Part shown: one piece after another, positions 16,144-25,153 of the stretch
How positions within the stretch are numbered: position 1 is the first letter of the stretch
Layout: the number at the start of each line of letters is the position of its first letter
Assembly (NCBI RefSeq): GCF_000308615.1
Contig: NZ_BAGB01000076.1
Location: forward strand, 248,001 to 312,000
DNA length: 64,000 nt
Direction: 5' to 3'
Source: Nocardia jiangxiensis NBRC 101359
GTDB lineage: Bacteria; Actinomycetota; Actinomycetes; Mycobacteriales; Mycobacteriaceae
Notes under the pieces: model-generated
Told to the model about the DNA's origin: nothing
Databases searched by the model: none
What the model saw: the letters and a program-made list of their open reading frames with translations, nothing else
Translations under genes and position numbers: made by a program

Positions 16144-17679
16144 ATGCGAACCTCGTACGACGTGGTGGTCGTCGGCGGCGGCCACAACGGGCTGGTGGCC
16201 GCGGCGTATCTGGCGCGGGCCGGACGTTCGGTGCTGCTGCTCGAACGCGGCCCGCACACCGGCGGCGCGGCGGTATCCGAACGGGTCTTCCCGGATTTCG
16301 ATGCGCGGCTGTCCCGCTATTCGTACCTGGTGAGCCTGCTGCCCCAGCGGATCATCGAGGATCTGGAGTTGCGGTTCGCCACTCGCCGACGGCGGATCTC
16401 CTCGTACACCCCGGTCGGGCAGGCGGGTCTGCTGGTGGATACCGGGGATTCGGAGCGCACGCGGGAGAGTTTCATCCGGCTCACCGGGTCCGATGCCGAT
16501 TTCCGGGCGTGGCAGCAGTTCTACGAGACGACCGGCCGAGTGGCGCAGCGGGTCTTCCCGACACTCACCGAACCGTTGCCGACCCGCAGCGAATTGCAGT
16601 GCGCCATAGATGATTCCGCGGCCTGGGAAGCGATCTTCGAACGACCGCTCGGCGAGACGATCGAGGCCACGTTCACCGACGACACGGTGCGCGGGGTCGT
16701 GCTGACCGACGCGTTGATCGGCACCTTCACCCACGCACACGATCCGGAGCTGCGACAGAACCGCTGCTTTCTCTATCACGTGATCGGCGGCGGCACCGGG
16801 GACTGGGACGTTCCGATCGGCGGGATGGGCGCGCTGACCGACGCACTCGCCACGGCCGCGCGGGCCGCGGGTACGGAGATCGTGGTGCACAGCGCGGTGC
16901 ACGCGATCGAAACCGACGGCAGCACAGCGGAAGTCCGATTCTCCGGTGGCACGGTCGGCGCACGGCATGTGCTGGTGAACGCCGCGCCGCACGAAATGTC
17001 CCGCCTGCTGGGCGATTCCGCGCCGGCGAAGCCGGAGGGCGCACAGCTCAAGGTGAACATGCTGCTGCCCCGCCTGCCCCGGCTGCGCGAGGACATCGAT
17101 CCGCGGGCGGCGTTCGCCGGGACATTCCATATCGCCGAGGCGTATTCGCAACTGGACAGCGCCTACCGCGCCGCCGAGTCCGGGAATCCGCCGGCCCGGC
17201 CGCCGTCGGAGATCTACTGCCACACCCTCACCGACCCGTCGATTCTGGGCCCCGAACTGGCCGCGCGCGGCATGCACACCTTGACGCTGTTCGGGTTGCA
17301 CACTCCGGCAAGACTTTTCACCGAGGATCACGATCGCGTCAAACAGGAGGTCCTGGACGCGACGCTCGCACAACTGGATTCGGTACTGGCCGAACCGATT
17401 CGGGACTGCCTGGCCACCGACGCCGCGGGCCGGATCTGCCTGGAGGCCCGCAGTCCGCTGGATCTCGAACGCGAGATCGGCCTGCCCGGCGGGCACATCT
17501 TCCACGGCGACCTGAGTTTCCCGTATCGCACCGACGACGATCCGGACCCCGCGGCCCGCTGGGGTGTGCGGACCGGGCATCGCAACGTGTTCCGATGTGG
17601 CGCGGGCACGGTCCGCGGCGGCGGGGTGAGCGGTATCGGCGGCCACAACGCCGCCATGGCCGTTCTCGAAACCCGTTGA
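16144..17679 (+). CDS. Phytoene-dehydrogenase-like FAD oxidoreductase
   Basis: A 511-residue NAD(P)/FAD-dependent oxidoreductase. It starts with a dinucleotide-binding motif YDVVVVGGGHNGLVAAAYLA and a second ARAGRSVLLLERGPHTGGAA, and has the C-terminal FAD motif (GAGTVRGGGVSGIGGHNAAM, about 485-504) of the CrtI/PYROXD2 group. No carotenoid genes are nearby, so it is better called a PYROXD2-like enzyme than a true phytoene desaturase. It follows the methyltransferase closely, which suggests a shared pathway, and converges on the next methyltransferase, whose stop is 3 bases away. Confidence 0.88.
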   Translation: MRTSYDVVVVGGGHNGLVAAAYLARAGRSVLLLERGPHTGGAAVSERVFPDFDARLSRYSYLVSLLPQRIIEDLELRFATRRRRISSYTPVGQAGLLVDTGDSERTRESFIRLTGSDADFRAWQQFYETTGRVAQRVFPTLTEPLPTRSELQCAIDDSAAWEAIFERPLGETIEATFTDDTVRGVVLTDALIGTFTHAHDPELRQNRCFLYHVIGGGTGDWDVPIGGMGALTDALATAARAAGTEIVVHSAVHAIETDGSTAEVRFSGGTVGARHVLVNAAPHEMSRLLGDSAPAKPEGAQLKVNMLLPRLPRLREDIDPRAAFAGTFHIAEAYSQLDSAYRAAESGNPPARPPSEIYCHTLTDPSILGPELAARGMHTLTLFGLHTPARLFTEDHDRVKQEVLDATLAQLDSVLAEPIRDCLATDAAGRICLEARSPLDLEREIGLPGGHIFHGDLSFPYRTDDDPDPAARWGVRTGHRNVFRCGAGTVRGGGVSGIGGHNAAMAVLETR

Positions 17680-17682
17680 GCC

Positions 17683-18459
17683 TCAGCGCACCCCGGAACG
17701 AATCACCAGAGTCCGTAGCGGCAGATCGAATTCGCCGTCACCGACCTCCGGGATGCCGCGCAGGTAGGTGTTGATCCGATCGAGCAGTACGGCCCGCTCG
17801 TCCGGTGAGATCACCAGCGTGTGCGAATGGGTGCCGATCGTCGCGGTGAGGCTCTCGGCGGTCCGGCGCTGCACGTGCGGGAAATCGGCCTGCACGAACT
17901 CGTCGAACAGCGGATTTTCCACCGTGCCGCCGGAGGTGCGGGTCTGGAAGGACACCTGCGACCGTGCGAGCCGGTCCAGTTCGGCCACCCACGGCACCCC
18001 GACGTCGTGCATATTCCAGAACGCGGCGAATACCCCACCGGGACGCAGCACCCGGGCGATCTCCGGAAATGCGCGTTCCTGATCGAACCAGTGCAGAGCC
18101 TGTCCGACCACTACGGCATCCACCGAATCATCCTGCAGTGGAATGGATTCCGCGGTGCCCTCCAGCGCTTTCACGCCCTCGTGGCGGCGGTGGAATTCCG
18201 CGCGCATCGCCTCGTCCGGTTCCACGGCGGTGACTCGTGCGCCGACCGCGAGCAGACCCCCGGTGAGTTTGCCGGTTCCGGCGGCCAGATCGAGCACCTC
18301 GGGATCCGGCTCGTCGAGCGGCGCCAGCGCCCACCGGATGCCCGCGAGCGGATAGTCCGGTCGATGTTCCTCGTAGGCGACGGCCTCGGGACCGAACGAT
18401 TTCGCCCGTCGAGCCCGAAGGTCGGTGTCGTCCGCTGCCCATTCGCTCGCACTGGTCAC
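17683..18459 (-). CDS. Class I SAM-dependent methyltransferase
   Basis: A 258-residue methyltransferase of the type-11 family, recognised by RARRAKSFGPEAVAYEEHRP near the start, the glycine loop VLDLAAGTGKLTGGL (about 55-69), VTAVEPDEAM and ALHWFDQERAFPEIARVLRP. These last motifs are typical of the family related to the Mtb Rv1405c-like enzymes. The GTG start at 18459 has GAGGGAG 4-10 bases upstream; a longer open frame upstream is rejected because it runs into the next gene. The substrate is unknown. Confidence 0.88.
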   Translation of the reverse strand: MTSASEWAADDTDLRARRAKSFGPEAVAYEEHRPDYPLAGIRWALAPLDEPDPEVLDLAAGTGKLTGGLLAVGARVTAVEPDEAMRAEFHRRHEGVKALEGTAESIPLQDDSVDAVVVGQALHWFDQERAFPEIARVLRPGGVFAAFWNMHDVGVPWVAELDRLARSQVSFQTRTSGGTVENPLFDEFVQADFPHVQRRTAESLTATIGTHSHTLVISPDERAVLLDRINTYLRGIPEVGDGEFDLPLRTLVIRSGVR

Positions 18460-18508
18460 GCTGCTCCCTCCGCCTCGCTCGTCGCGCCGTATCCCCCGGC
18501 TCGCCATG

Positions 18509-19033
18509 CTAATGCTCGCCGGTGTGCTCATCGCGCGGGACGGCGGAATGTTCGAAGATGGACATCCGCACCCGCCACATCCGCGGCGGCTCACCCCGGC
18601 CGCTGCGCGCCCAGGCCGCCGCCATGGACAGCCGGATCAGCCGCCAGGCGGCATAGAACAGCAGCGCGGCCAGCGGCAATTCGCCCACTCCGGCGGTCAG
18701 CAGGGAGATCGGCAGGTCGGGGGTGTTCCAGTCCAGGACGATGTCGAACCAGGCGTCGCAGCACAGCAGGGTCGCGGTGATGATCGCCCACGGAATCAGG
18801 ATCGGCCGGCGCAGCCATGCCCACAGTGCGGTCATCCCGATGGCGGCGACCAGGAAGCAATCGAAGCCGACCCACGCGATATCCCAGTGCGCGACCTCCC
18901 GATGCTCGGGCAGACTGGTCGCAAGGTAGACCACCCACGCCAGCAGGAAGACGAAACTGGCGGTGATCACCGCCAGGAACAGCCGCCGCAGATGCGCCGC
19001 CGCGGGGTGGTTGGGAGTCAATGTGAGCGACAT
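18509..19033 (-). CDS. Four-helix membrane protein of unknown function
   Basis: A 174-residue hydrophobic protein with four predicted membrane helices: about 18-42 (LFLAVITASFVFLLAWVVYL), 58-75, 83-100 and 112-130. Charged N- and C-terminal tails would lie in the cytoplasm. I do not recognise a named family; the layout resembles small actinobacterial integral membrane proteins encoded beside methyltransferases. It lies 49 bases upstream of the methyltransferase in the same direction and may be co-transcribed with it. Confidence 0.75.
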   Translation of the reverse strand: MSLTLTPNHPAAAHLRRLFLAVITASFVFLLAWVVYLATSLPEHREVAHWDIAWVGFDCFLVAAIGMTALWAWLRRPILIPWAIITATLLCCDAWFDIVLDWNTPDLPISLLTAGVGELPLAALLFYAAWRLIRLSMAAAWARSGRGEPPRMWRVRMSIFEHSAVPRDEHTGEH

Positions 19034-19219
19034 GATCTACCTCCCGGCTGGACGAGCGGACCCTGCTGCCGATCGGGCTGCGAGCTGATTATCCAGGTCA
19101 ACCCCGATATCAGCCGGAATAATTCCGGTGCGCCGCCGAAGCGCCCGACAACGCCGACGGCGTGCCGAGGCCGGCGGGTGATCAGCGGCGGTCGACCGAA
19201 TCGCGCGGCGCCGGTGACC

Positions 19220-19846
19220 TCAGCGCACGACGGGCAGGGCCGACCCCGGCTCGGCCAGCCACAGCAGCCAGTACGGGACCATCAGGGCGGCGAACTCCTC
19301 ATAACCCTCGGCGCCCGGATGGTAGCCGTCCGCATCGCGTACCGCGCGCATCCAGGTGTGGTTGTGCAGCAGCGGCTGATGCACCCGGACATACGGAACA
19401 TCCTGCGCGGCACAGACTTCGGAGTAGAGCGAATCCAATTCGCCAATGCGCCGGCTGTGTTCGTCGTCGGCGTTGGGCGGCGGGGCGACCACCAGCGAGG
19501 TCCAGCCGCGCTCGGCCGCGCGGCGCAGGATCGCGGTCAGATTCGCCGCGGAATCCGGCGCGGGCACCCGCATCCGACCGTCCTCGAGCAACGTGTCGTT
19601 GACGCCGAAGGAGAACACCACGCGCGCATCGGTTTCCGGGTTCAGGCGCTGGTCGCACTCGGCCTCCCAGCGAGCCGCGATATCCGTCGAGGTCTGCCCG
19701 CGCACCCCCAGGTTGTAATAGGTGAGCGGCTGCCCGGCGCCGTCCGCGCGCACCGCGAGCCGACCCGCCCAGCCCAGATACCGACCATCCCCCATTCCGG
19801 CCACCAGTGAATCGCCGACGAAACAGATACGGACATCTCGAATCAC
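19220..19846 (-). CDS. SGNH/GDSL-type esterase
   Basis: A 208-residue hydrolase. Block I VRICFVGDSLVAGMGDGRYL (Ser about residue 11), Gly block (NLGVRGQTS), block III FSFGVNDTL and the C-terminal DGYHPGAEGYEEFA with the Asp-His pair together form the SGNH catalytic set. Enzymes of this fold cleave ester bonds in lipids or acylated sugars. GTG 19846 is chosen since it begins just before the first strand; the frame continues further upstream. No signal peptide is seen, so it is probably cytoplasmic. It is divergent from the oxygenase gene. Confidence 0.88.
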   Translation of the reverse strand: MIRDVRICFVGDSLVAGMGDGRYLGWAGRLAVRADGAGQPLTYYNLGVRGQTSTDIAARWEAECDQRLNPETDARVVFSFGVNDTLLEDGRMRVPAPDSAANLTAILRRAAERGWTSLVVAPPPNADDEHSRRIGELDSLYSEVCAAQDVPYVRVHQPLLHNHTWMRAVRDADGYHPGAEGYEEFAALMVPYWLLWLAEPGSALPVVR

Positions 19847-19968
19847 CGAGTGATCGTTGCACGAGCGGCGGCTCGACTTGCGGCAAAAGGCCGGAATCGG
19901 CGAGGGCCCCCCTGTGCCGGCGGCCGGTACCCCATAGGATCGGCTGGTTGGTCCGGGAGGGAGCACGA

Positions 19969-20745
19969 ATGGAAACCGAAACGCCGCTGCCGGGATGGTT
20001 CACCGGCCTGCTGGCGCATCGCCGCTGGGTCCGCCGCACCCGTCCCTTCTCGCACGTCTACGTGCGAGATGTGTTCACGTCCGCGTTCTACACCCGGCTG
20101 GCCGCTGAATACGAACGGGTACGCACCGATCGGCCCGAACTGTTCGCCAAGGTGGCACAGAACTACGGCGCGAGCGGGGTGAGCCTGGCCGAACTGCGGG
20201 ACGGGCCGCTGGAGATATTCCTCTCGCGCGCGTGGCACGATCTGATCGCCGGGGTGGTCGGCGTGTCCGATGTCACGGGCGACGTCGAGGGCTCGGTCCA
20301 CCATCATCCGCCGGGCAGTCCGCGCGGCTGGCCGCACAGCGACCTGGCGCCCGCGTGGTTCCGGGGTCAGCCGCCCGGTGAGAACGGCGTGGGCCTGCCG
20401 GATCCGGGCATCGATCTCAAGTACGGCACGCGCACCACCGGGGTCGACGCGCGCGAGTTGGTCCGCGCGGTCGCGGTGCTGTTCTATCTCGGCAATCCCG
20501 ACTGGCGCTCGGGCAACGGCGGGGAGACCGGGCTGTACTCCGCGATCGGCTCGCCCAACCCGCAGCCGACGGTTTACGTTCCGCCGCTGAACAATTCGAT
20601 GATCGTCTTCGAATGCACGCCACGCTCGTGGCATGCCTTCGCCGGTGGCAACACCGCCGCCCGCAACAGTGTGGTGATGTGGCTGCACCAGCCACGTGAA
20701 CAGGCGGTGCGCCGCTGGGGAGGTGCCGGAATTGCCGAATGGTGA
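19969..20745 (+). CDS. 2-oxoglutarate/Fe(II)-dependent oxygenase
   Basis: A 258-residue protein of the 2OG-Fe(II) oxygenase superfamily (prolyl-4-hydroxylase-like fold). The iron-binding triad is His123-x-Asp125 (WPHSDLAPAW) and His222 (RSWHAFAGG), with a downstream basic residue in AARNSVVMWLH for 2-oxoglutarate. Such enzymes hydroxylate amino acids, peptides or sugars. A GGGAGG ribosome site precedes the ATG. The following SDR starts before its stop, so the two are translationally coupled and probably act on the same compound. The substrate is not predictable. Confidence 0.83.
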   Translation: METETPLPGWFTGLLAHRRWVRRTRPFSHVYVRDVFTSAFYTRLAAEYERVRTDRPELFAKVAQNYGASGVSLAELRDGPLEIFLSRAWHDLIAGVVGVSDVTGDVEGSVHHHPPGSPRGWPHSDLAPAWFRGQPPGENGVGLPDPGIDLKYGTRTTGVDARELVRAVAVLFYLGNPDWRSGNGGETGLYSAIGSPNPQPTVYVPPLNNSMIVFECTPRSWHAFAGGNTAARNSVVMWLHQPREQAVRRWGGAGIAEW

Positions 20746-21526
20746 TCAGCGCCGGGTCGCCTTGGTGACCGGGGCGGGCGGACTGCTGGGCAGTGTGTTC
20801 TGCGGGGCGTACTACCAGAACTACGACATCGTCGCGGTCTGCCGCGACCGGGTGCCCGCGGTGCCCTCGCAGGAGGAGTGGTTCATCGATCCGCTCGCAC
20901 CGCGAGAAGAACTGCCCGAGAACGGATCCCGGGTGTACGTGATCCGCGCCGACCTGACCCGCGAGGGTGAGGTGGAGCGGGTGGTGGATCTGGCACTGGC
21001 CAAGTTCGGCGGGGTGGATCTGCTGGTGAACAATGCCGCGCGCATCGAACTGCAGCCCAACGGCATGGTCGACGGGGATACCGCCCTGGACGAGTTCGAA
21101 CCGCAGTTCGCGATGAATGTCGGTGTGCCGCTGCGACTGTCGACCCGCCTCGCGCAACGCTGCTGGCTGGGCGCGGATCTTCGGAACCGGGAACGCAACC
21201 GCAATATCGTCAACGTGTCGAGCCTGTCCGGATCGGAGGTGTATCCCGGCGGGCAGGCCATCTACTCCGCGACCAAGGCCGCGCTGGATCACCTGACCCG
21301 GCATCAGGCCAGTGAATTCGCCGAGTTCGGCGTGCGGGTGAACGGTCTCGCCCCCGACTCGTTCCCGCACCGGGTGCCGACCCAGAAGGTCGCCGCCGCC
21401 ATCACCGAACTCGACGCGGGCTCGATGACCGGCCTGGTCTTCGGTGTGCTCGCGCCGCCGGAACCGGAGAGTCCCGAGACCGCCGAACCCGAAACCGCGG
21501 CCGCACAGCCTGCACCACAGGGGTGA
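20732..21526 (+). CDS. SDR family oxidoreductase coupled to the 2OG oxygenase
   Basis: A 264-residue SDR with cofactor motif LVTGAGGLLGSVFC near residue 14, LLVNNAA, and the catalytic region VNVSSLSGSEVYPG with YSATKAALDHL (Ser and YxxxK). The TTG at 20732 is taken as start because GGGGAGG lies 8 bases upstream; an earlier GTG at 20696 lacks a ribosome site. It overlaps the oxygenase gene by 14 bases. It has an Ala/Pro/Glu-rich C-terminal tail with no role I can name. Oxidation of the hydroxyl made by the oxygenase is a reasonable inference. Confidence 0.83.
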   Translation: MPNGDQRRVALVTGAGGLLGSVFCGAYYQNYDIVAVCRDRVPAVPSQEEWFIDPLAPREELPENGSRVYVIRADLTREGEVERVVDLALAKFGGVDLLVNNAARIELQPNGMVDGDTALDEFEPQFAMNVGVPLRLSTRLAQRCWLGADLRNRERNRNIVNVSSLSGSEVYPGGQAIYSATKAALDHLTRHQASEFAEFGVRVNGLAPDSFPHRVPTQKVAAAITELDAGSMTGLVFGVLAPPEPESPETAEPETAAAQPAPQG

Positions 21527-21630
21527 CGGCGTGTTGCCCCTGACCCGTTCCGGGGCGTCCTGCATACTCACAGCTAGTCGACCGAGAGGACCGACGCAGC
21601 TCTCCCTCGATCCGAAAGTGCCGAAACGAC

Positions 21631-24003
21631 ATGCGAGTCGACGGGCGGGAGATACCGGTCTCCGGTAGCCTCCTGCAACCACACAACCGGCGCACCAGCG
21701 ACATCCTGCGGGTGATCGCGTCCGCTGCGCTGGTGGCGCTGGTCATCGCCGGATCGCTGATCACCCGGCCGCGCTGGGAGGCGCTGGAACGCTCGGTCTC
21801 CGACATCCTGGGCATCCTCACCCCGGAACAGTCCAATCTGGTGTACCTGCTGTACGGCATCGCCATCTTCGCCCTGCCGTTCGCGATCCTGGTGCGGCTG
21901 TTGTTCCGCTGGCAGTGGAAGCTGCTCGGCGGTTATCTGACCGCCGGGCTGATCGCCGTGCTCGCGTTGTCGATCACCGATACCGGAATCTCCGCACCGC
22001 GCTGGCATCTGGCCGAACCCCAGCAGCTCAATACCTTCCTGTCGCAGTTCCTGGACGATCCGCGCTGGATCGCGATGCTGGCCGCGGTGCTGACGGTGGC
22101 CAGCCCGTGGCTGCCCGCGTCCTGGCGACGCTGGTGGTGGGCCGCGCTGCTGGCCTTCGTACCGCTGCATCTGTTCGTCAGCCTGACGGTGCCCTCGCGC
22201 GCGATGTTCGGCCTGGCGGTGGGCTGGTTCGTCGGCGCGGTGATCACGCTCGTGGTCGGCACGCCCGCCCTGGAGGTGCCGCTGGACGGTGCGGTGCGGG
22301 TGCTGGCCAGGCGCGGATACACGGTCACCGCGATCCGGGTGGTGCGCCCGGCCGGGCCGGGTCCGCTGGTGCTGTCCGCCGATACCGGGCCGAATCACCG
22401 GCTCACCATCGAGATGTACGGGCAGAACCAGCGCAGCCGCGGCATGTTGCGGCAGCTGCGACGTTTCGTGGCCTTCCGCAGCAGTGAGCGCACGCCCGTG
22501 TTCGCGTCCATGCGCCGCAGCGTGGAACATCGCGCCCTGCTGGGTATCGCGATCGGGGATCTGGGGCTGGCCAACAACAAGCCGCTCACCGTCGCGGCCC
22601 TCGAACGCGGCTGGACCTTGTACGCGCACACCGTTCCGCGCGGTGAGATCCTGTCCATCGCCGCGGGCGAGGAGGTGCACACCCAGGTGTGGCAGGCGCT
22701 GCAGAACATGCATCGCGCCCAGATCTCGCACGGTGACCTGCGGGCCGAGGAGATCCGCATCGCCGACGGGCGAGTGCTGTTCGGCGGGTTCTCCGCCGCG
22801 GAGTTCGGCGCGTACGACACCCGCTTCCAGTCCGATGTGGCACAGCTGCTGCTGACCACCGGATCGCTGTTCAGCGCGGAATCGGCGGTGCGCACCGCGA
22901 TCGAGGTGCTGGGCAAGCAGGCGGTGATCGATGCCTCGCGGCGGCTGACCAAGTCGGCGCTGCCCCGGCTGATCCGGAATTCGGTGCACGATGCGGGCGC
23001 GGTGATGAAGGAGGTCCGCGAGCAGGTCCTGCACCAGACCGACGAGGATCGGATCGAGGCCGCGCACATCACCCGGTTCTCCCGGAATCAGTTCATCCAG
23101 TTGATCCTGCTGATCGGCCTGGTGTACGTGGCCTATCCGTACATCAGCCAGGTGCCGACCTTCTTCACCGAACTGCGCACGGCCAACTGGTGGTGGGCGC
23201 TGCTGGGCCTGACGGTCTCGGCGTTCACCTATGTGGGCGCGGCGATGGCGCTGTGGGGGTGTGCGGGCGAATCGGTGAATCCGCGCAATCTGCTGCTCAT
23301 GCAGGTGGCGAACACCTTCGCCGCCACCACGACGCCGGCGGGTGTGGGCGGTCTGGCGCTGAGTGTGCGATTCCTGCAGCGCAGCGGGATGGGCACGGTG
23401 AAGGCCACCGCGGCGGTGGCGCTGCAGCAGGCGGTACAGGTGATCACGCACGTGGTGCTGTTGATCGTTTTCAGTGTGGCGGCGGGGGTTTCGGCGAATC
23501 TGTCGCATTTCGTGCCGAGTGCGACGGTGCTGTACTTCGCCGCGGGCGCGTTGTTCGGCGCGCTGGGGGTGACCATGTTCGTGCCGAAGGTGCGGCGCTG
23601 GCTGCGCACCGAGGTGCGTCCGCAGCTGGCCGAGGTGGTCAGCGAATTGCGCACGCTCGCACGCGAACCCAGACGTCTGGCGATGATCGTGCTGGGCTGT
23701 GCGTCGATCACCCTCGGCGCGGCGGGTGCGCTGTGGGCCGCGATCGAGGCGTTCGGCGGGCACACCACATTCGTGACCGTCACGGTGGTGACCATGATCG
23801 GCGGCACGCTGGCCTCGGCCGCCCCGACCCCGGGTGGTGTCGGCGCGGTGGAGGCCGCGCTGATCGGTGGTCTGGCCGCATTCGGCGTATCCGCCGGGAT
23901 CGGGGTACCCGCGGTTCTGCTCTATCGCGTGCTGACCTGCTGGTTGCCGGTGTTCTGCGGCTGGCCGATCATGCGGTGGCTCACCGACAACAAGATGATC
24001 TGA
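21631..24003 (+). CDS. Membrane protein with kinase-like domain and LPG-synthase-type permease domain
   Basis: A 790-residue multi-pass protein. The N-terminal third has about six membrane helices (24-215). Residues about 225-470 are soluble and kinase-like: VEHRALLGIAIGDLGLANN, then SHGDLRAEEIRI (His367-Gly-Asp369) and LFGGFSAAEFG, which resembles the catalytic loop and DFG region of ABC1/Ser-Thr-like kinases with substitutions (Asn and DFG lost). The C-terminal part has eight helices of the lysylphosphatidylglycerol-synthase membrane/UPF0104 family, with TPAGVGGLALSVRFL and ASAAPTPGGVGAVEAAL. It may move or modify lipids; the kinase-like part is probably inactive or binds nucleotide. Homologues occur in mycobacteria. 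Confidence 0.85.
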   Translation: MRVDGREIPVSGSLLQPHNRRTSDILRVIASAALVALVIAGSLITRPRWEALERSVSDILGILTPEQSNLVYLLYGIAIFALPFAILVRLLFRWQWKLLGGYLTAGLIAVLALSITDTGISAPRWHLAEPQQLNTFLSQFLDDPRWIAMLAAVLTVASPWLPASWRRWWWAALLAFVPLHLFVSLTVPSRAMFGLAVGWFVGAVITLVVGTPALEVPLDGAVRVLARRGYTVTAIRVVRPAGPGPLVLSADTGPNHRLTIEMYGQNQRSRGMLRQLRRFVAFRSSERTPVFASMRRSVEHRALLGIAIGDLGLANNKPLTVAALERGWTLYAHTVPRGEILSIAAGEEVHTQVWQALQNMHRAQISHGDLRAEEIRIADGRVLFGGFSAAEFGAYDTRFQSDVAQLLLTTGSLFSAESAVRTAIEVLGKQAVIDASRRLTKSALPRLIRNSVHDAGAVMKEVREQVLHQTDEDRIEAAHITRFSRNQFIQLILLIGLVYVAYPYISQVPTFFTELRTANWWWALLGLTVSAFTYVGAAMALWGCAGESVNPRNLLLMQVANTFAATTTPAGVGGLALSVRFLQRSGMGTVKATAAVALQQAVQVITHVVLLIVFSVAAGVSANLSHFVPSATVLYFAAGALFGALGVTMFVPKVRRWLRTEVRPQLAEVVSELRTLAREPRRLAMIVLGCASITLGAAGALWAAIEAFGGHTTFVTVTVVTMIGGTLASAAPTPGGVGAVEAALIGGLAAFGVSAGIGVPAVLLYRVLTCWLPVFCGWPIMRWLTDNKMI

Positions 24004-24064
24004 GCGCGCCCGCCGAGTCGGAGTGATCGGACTCACCCTGGCGTGACGGAGGTGTGCGGCGTTA

Positions 24065-24260
24065 TGGTCTGGACCAGATTGCGCATAGGGTTTCGCGCGC
24101 AGACCGCCTGAACGACACCACAATCAGGTCTGTGCGGACCGGACCGAGCTGCGCCACGAGGGCATCGCACACGCGAGGCTCCGGCATCTGAAGGGATAAA
24201 AGCCTGGAGGACTCTATCGGCCTGCCCGGATTCCGGGCATGACAGAGAGTCCTTCGTGCG
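24065..24260 (+). promoter_or_regulatory. Structured leader of the EamA gene
   Basis: The 257 bases before the transporter hold several strong helices: a GntR/FadR-like palindrome TGGTCTGGACCA (24065-24076), a 10-base hairpin (24096-24105 with 24127-24136, one G-U), and a nested double hairpin in which AGGACTCT (24208-24215) pairs with AGAGTCCT (24246-24253) around the inner stem TGCCCGG-ATT-CCGGGCA (24223-24239). The outer 5' arm includes part of a GGAGG sequence and the 3' arm ends 7 bases before the ATG. It looks like an RNA that can hide the ribosome site. I could not match it to a known riboswitch class. Confidence 0.5.
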
Positions 24261-25151
24261 ATGAATATTCTTGCCGCGGCAGCGATCTCGGATCGATCCG
24301 CCTCCGGTGTGCCGGCAACGGTGCTGATCGCCACGCTGGTGGCCGCCGCTCTGCACGCGAGTTGGAACGCGATCGCGCACTGGATCCCGGACAAGACCGT
24401 CTCGATCACGATCGTGAATCTCGGCGGCATGGTGTGCGCCCTGCCGCTGATGTTCGTCGCGGCGATTCCCGCCGCACCCAGCTGGGGCTGGCTCGCGACG
24501 TCGGTGGTGCTGCACGTGGCCTACAACTATCTGCTGATGACCTCGTATCGCCTCGGCGATCTGAGCCAGACCTATCCGCTGGCACGCGGCACCTCACCGC
24601 TGGTGGTCACCCTGCTGGCGGCGACGCTGCTGGGCGAATCGCCGAGCGTGGGCCAGCTCGCCGGAGTGCTGCTGATCTCGGCGGGACTGGCATGGCTGGT
24701 GCTGTGGGGACAGCGGACGAATCCGAGCCGCCCGGCGGCACTGGGCGCAGCCGTCGCCACCGGCCTGATGATCGCCGCGTACACCACGGTCGACGGCATC
24801 GGAGTTCGCCTGGCGCACAGCACACTCGGCTATATCGCGTGGCTGATGCTGTTGGAGCAGATCGTCATACCCGCGGGCGCGTTCGTCACGCACGGCCGCA
24901 CGCTGTGGCGCCGGATCCGCCCCGTCTGGCTGATCGGGGTGGCGGGCGGCGCGATGAGCGTGGCGGCGTACGGACTGGTGCTGTGGGCCCAGACCCGCGG
25001 GGCCCTGGCCGAGGTGGCGGCTCTGCGGGAATCGAGCATCATCGCCGGTGCGTTGATCGGCACCCTGCTGTTCAAGGAAAGTTTCGGCACGGCACGGATT
25101 TTCGCCACCTGCGCCGTCGCCGCGGGGATCGCGACGATGTACCTGGTGTGA
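24261..25151 (+). CDS. EamA/DMT-family transporter
   Basis: A 296-residue inner-membrane permease with ten predicted helices in two five-helix EamA repeats (about 20-140 and 160-296). ALHASWNAIAHWIPDKT and ARGTSPLVVTLLAATLLGES are typical family segments. These proteins export or import small metabolites such as amino acids, nucleotide precursors or quaternary amines, driven by ion gradients. No good ribosome site is seen except one that the leader hairpin would cover. It converges on fadD5 with 2 bases between stops. The substrate is unknown; the leader suggests ligand or translation control. Confidence 0.88.
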   Translation: MNILAAAAISDRSASGVPATVLIATLVAAALHASWNAIAHWIPDKTVSITIVNLGGMVCALPLMFVAAIPAAPSWGWLATSVVLHVAYNYLLMTSYRLGDLSQTYPLARGTSPLVVTLLAATLLGESPSVGQLAGVLLISAGLAWLVLWGQRTNPSRPAALGAAVATGLMIAAYTTVDGIGVRLAHSTLGYIAWLMLLEQIVIPAGAFVTHGRTLWRRIRPVWLIGVAGGAMSVAAYGLVLWAQTRGALAEVAALRESSIIAGALIGTLLFKESFGTARIFATCAVAAGIATMYLV

Positions 25152-25153
25152 GG

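Noticed and set aside
15367..17646. 759-codon minus-strand frame opposite the methyltransferase and flavoenzyme
   Set aside because: Composition is shadow-like (Arg/Gly/Gln/His-rich), spans two real plus-strand genes and has no domain or ribosome site.
16144..17679. Carotenoid biosynthesis gene (crtI)
   Set aside because: The fold matches, but no crtB, crtE or other carotenoid gene is near; PYROXD2-like is the safer call.
21574..24123. 849-codon minus-strand frame opposite the membrane kinase-like gene
   Set aside because: Antisense of a well-supported multi-pass membrane gene; its His/Arg/Gln-rich sequence is typical of such shadows.
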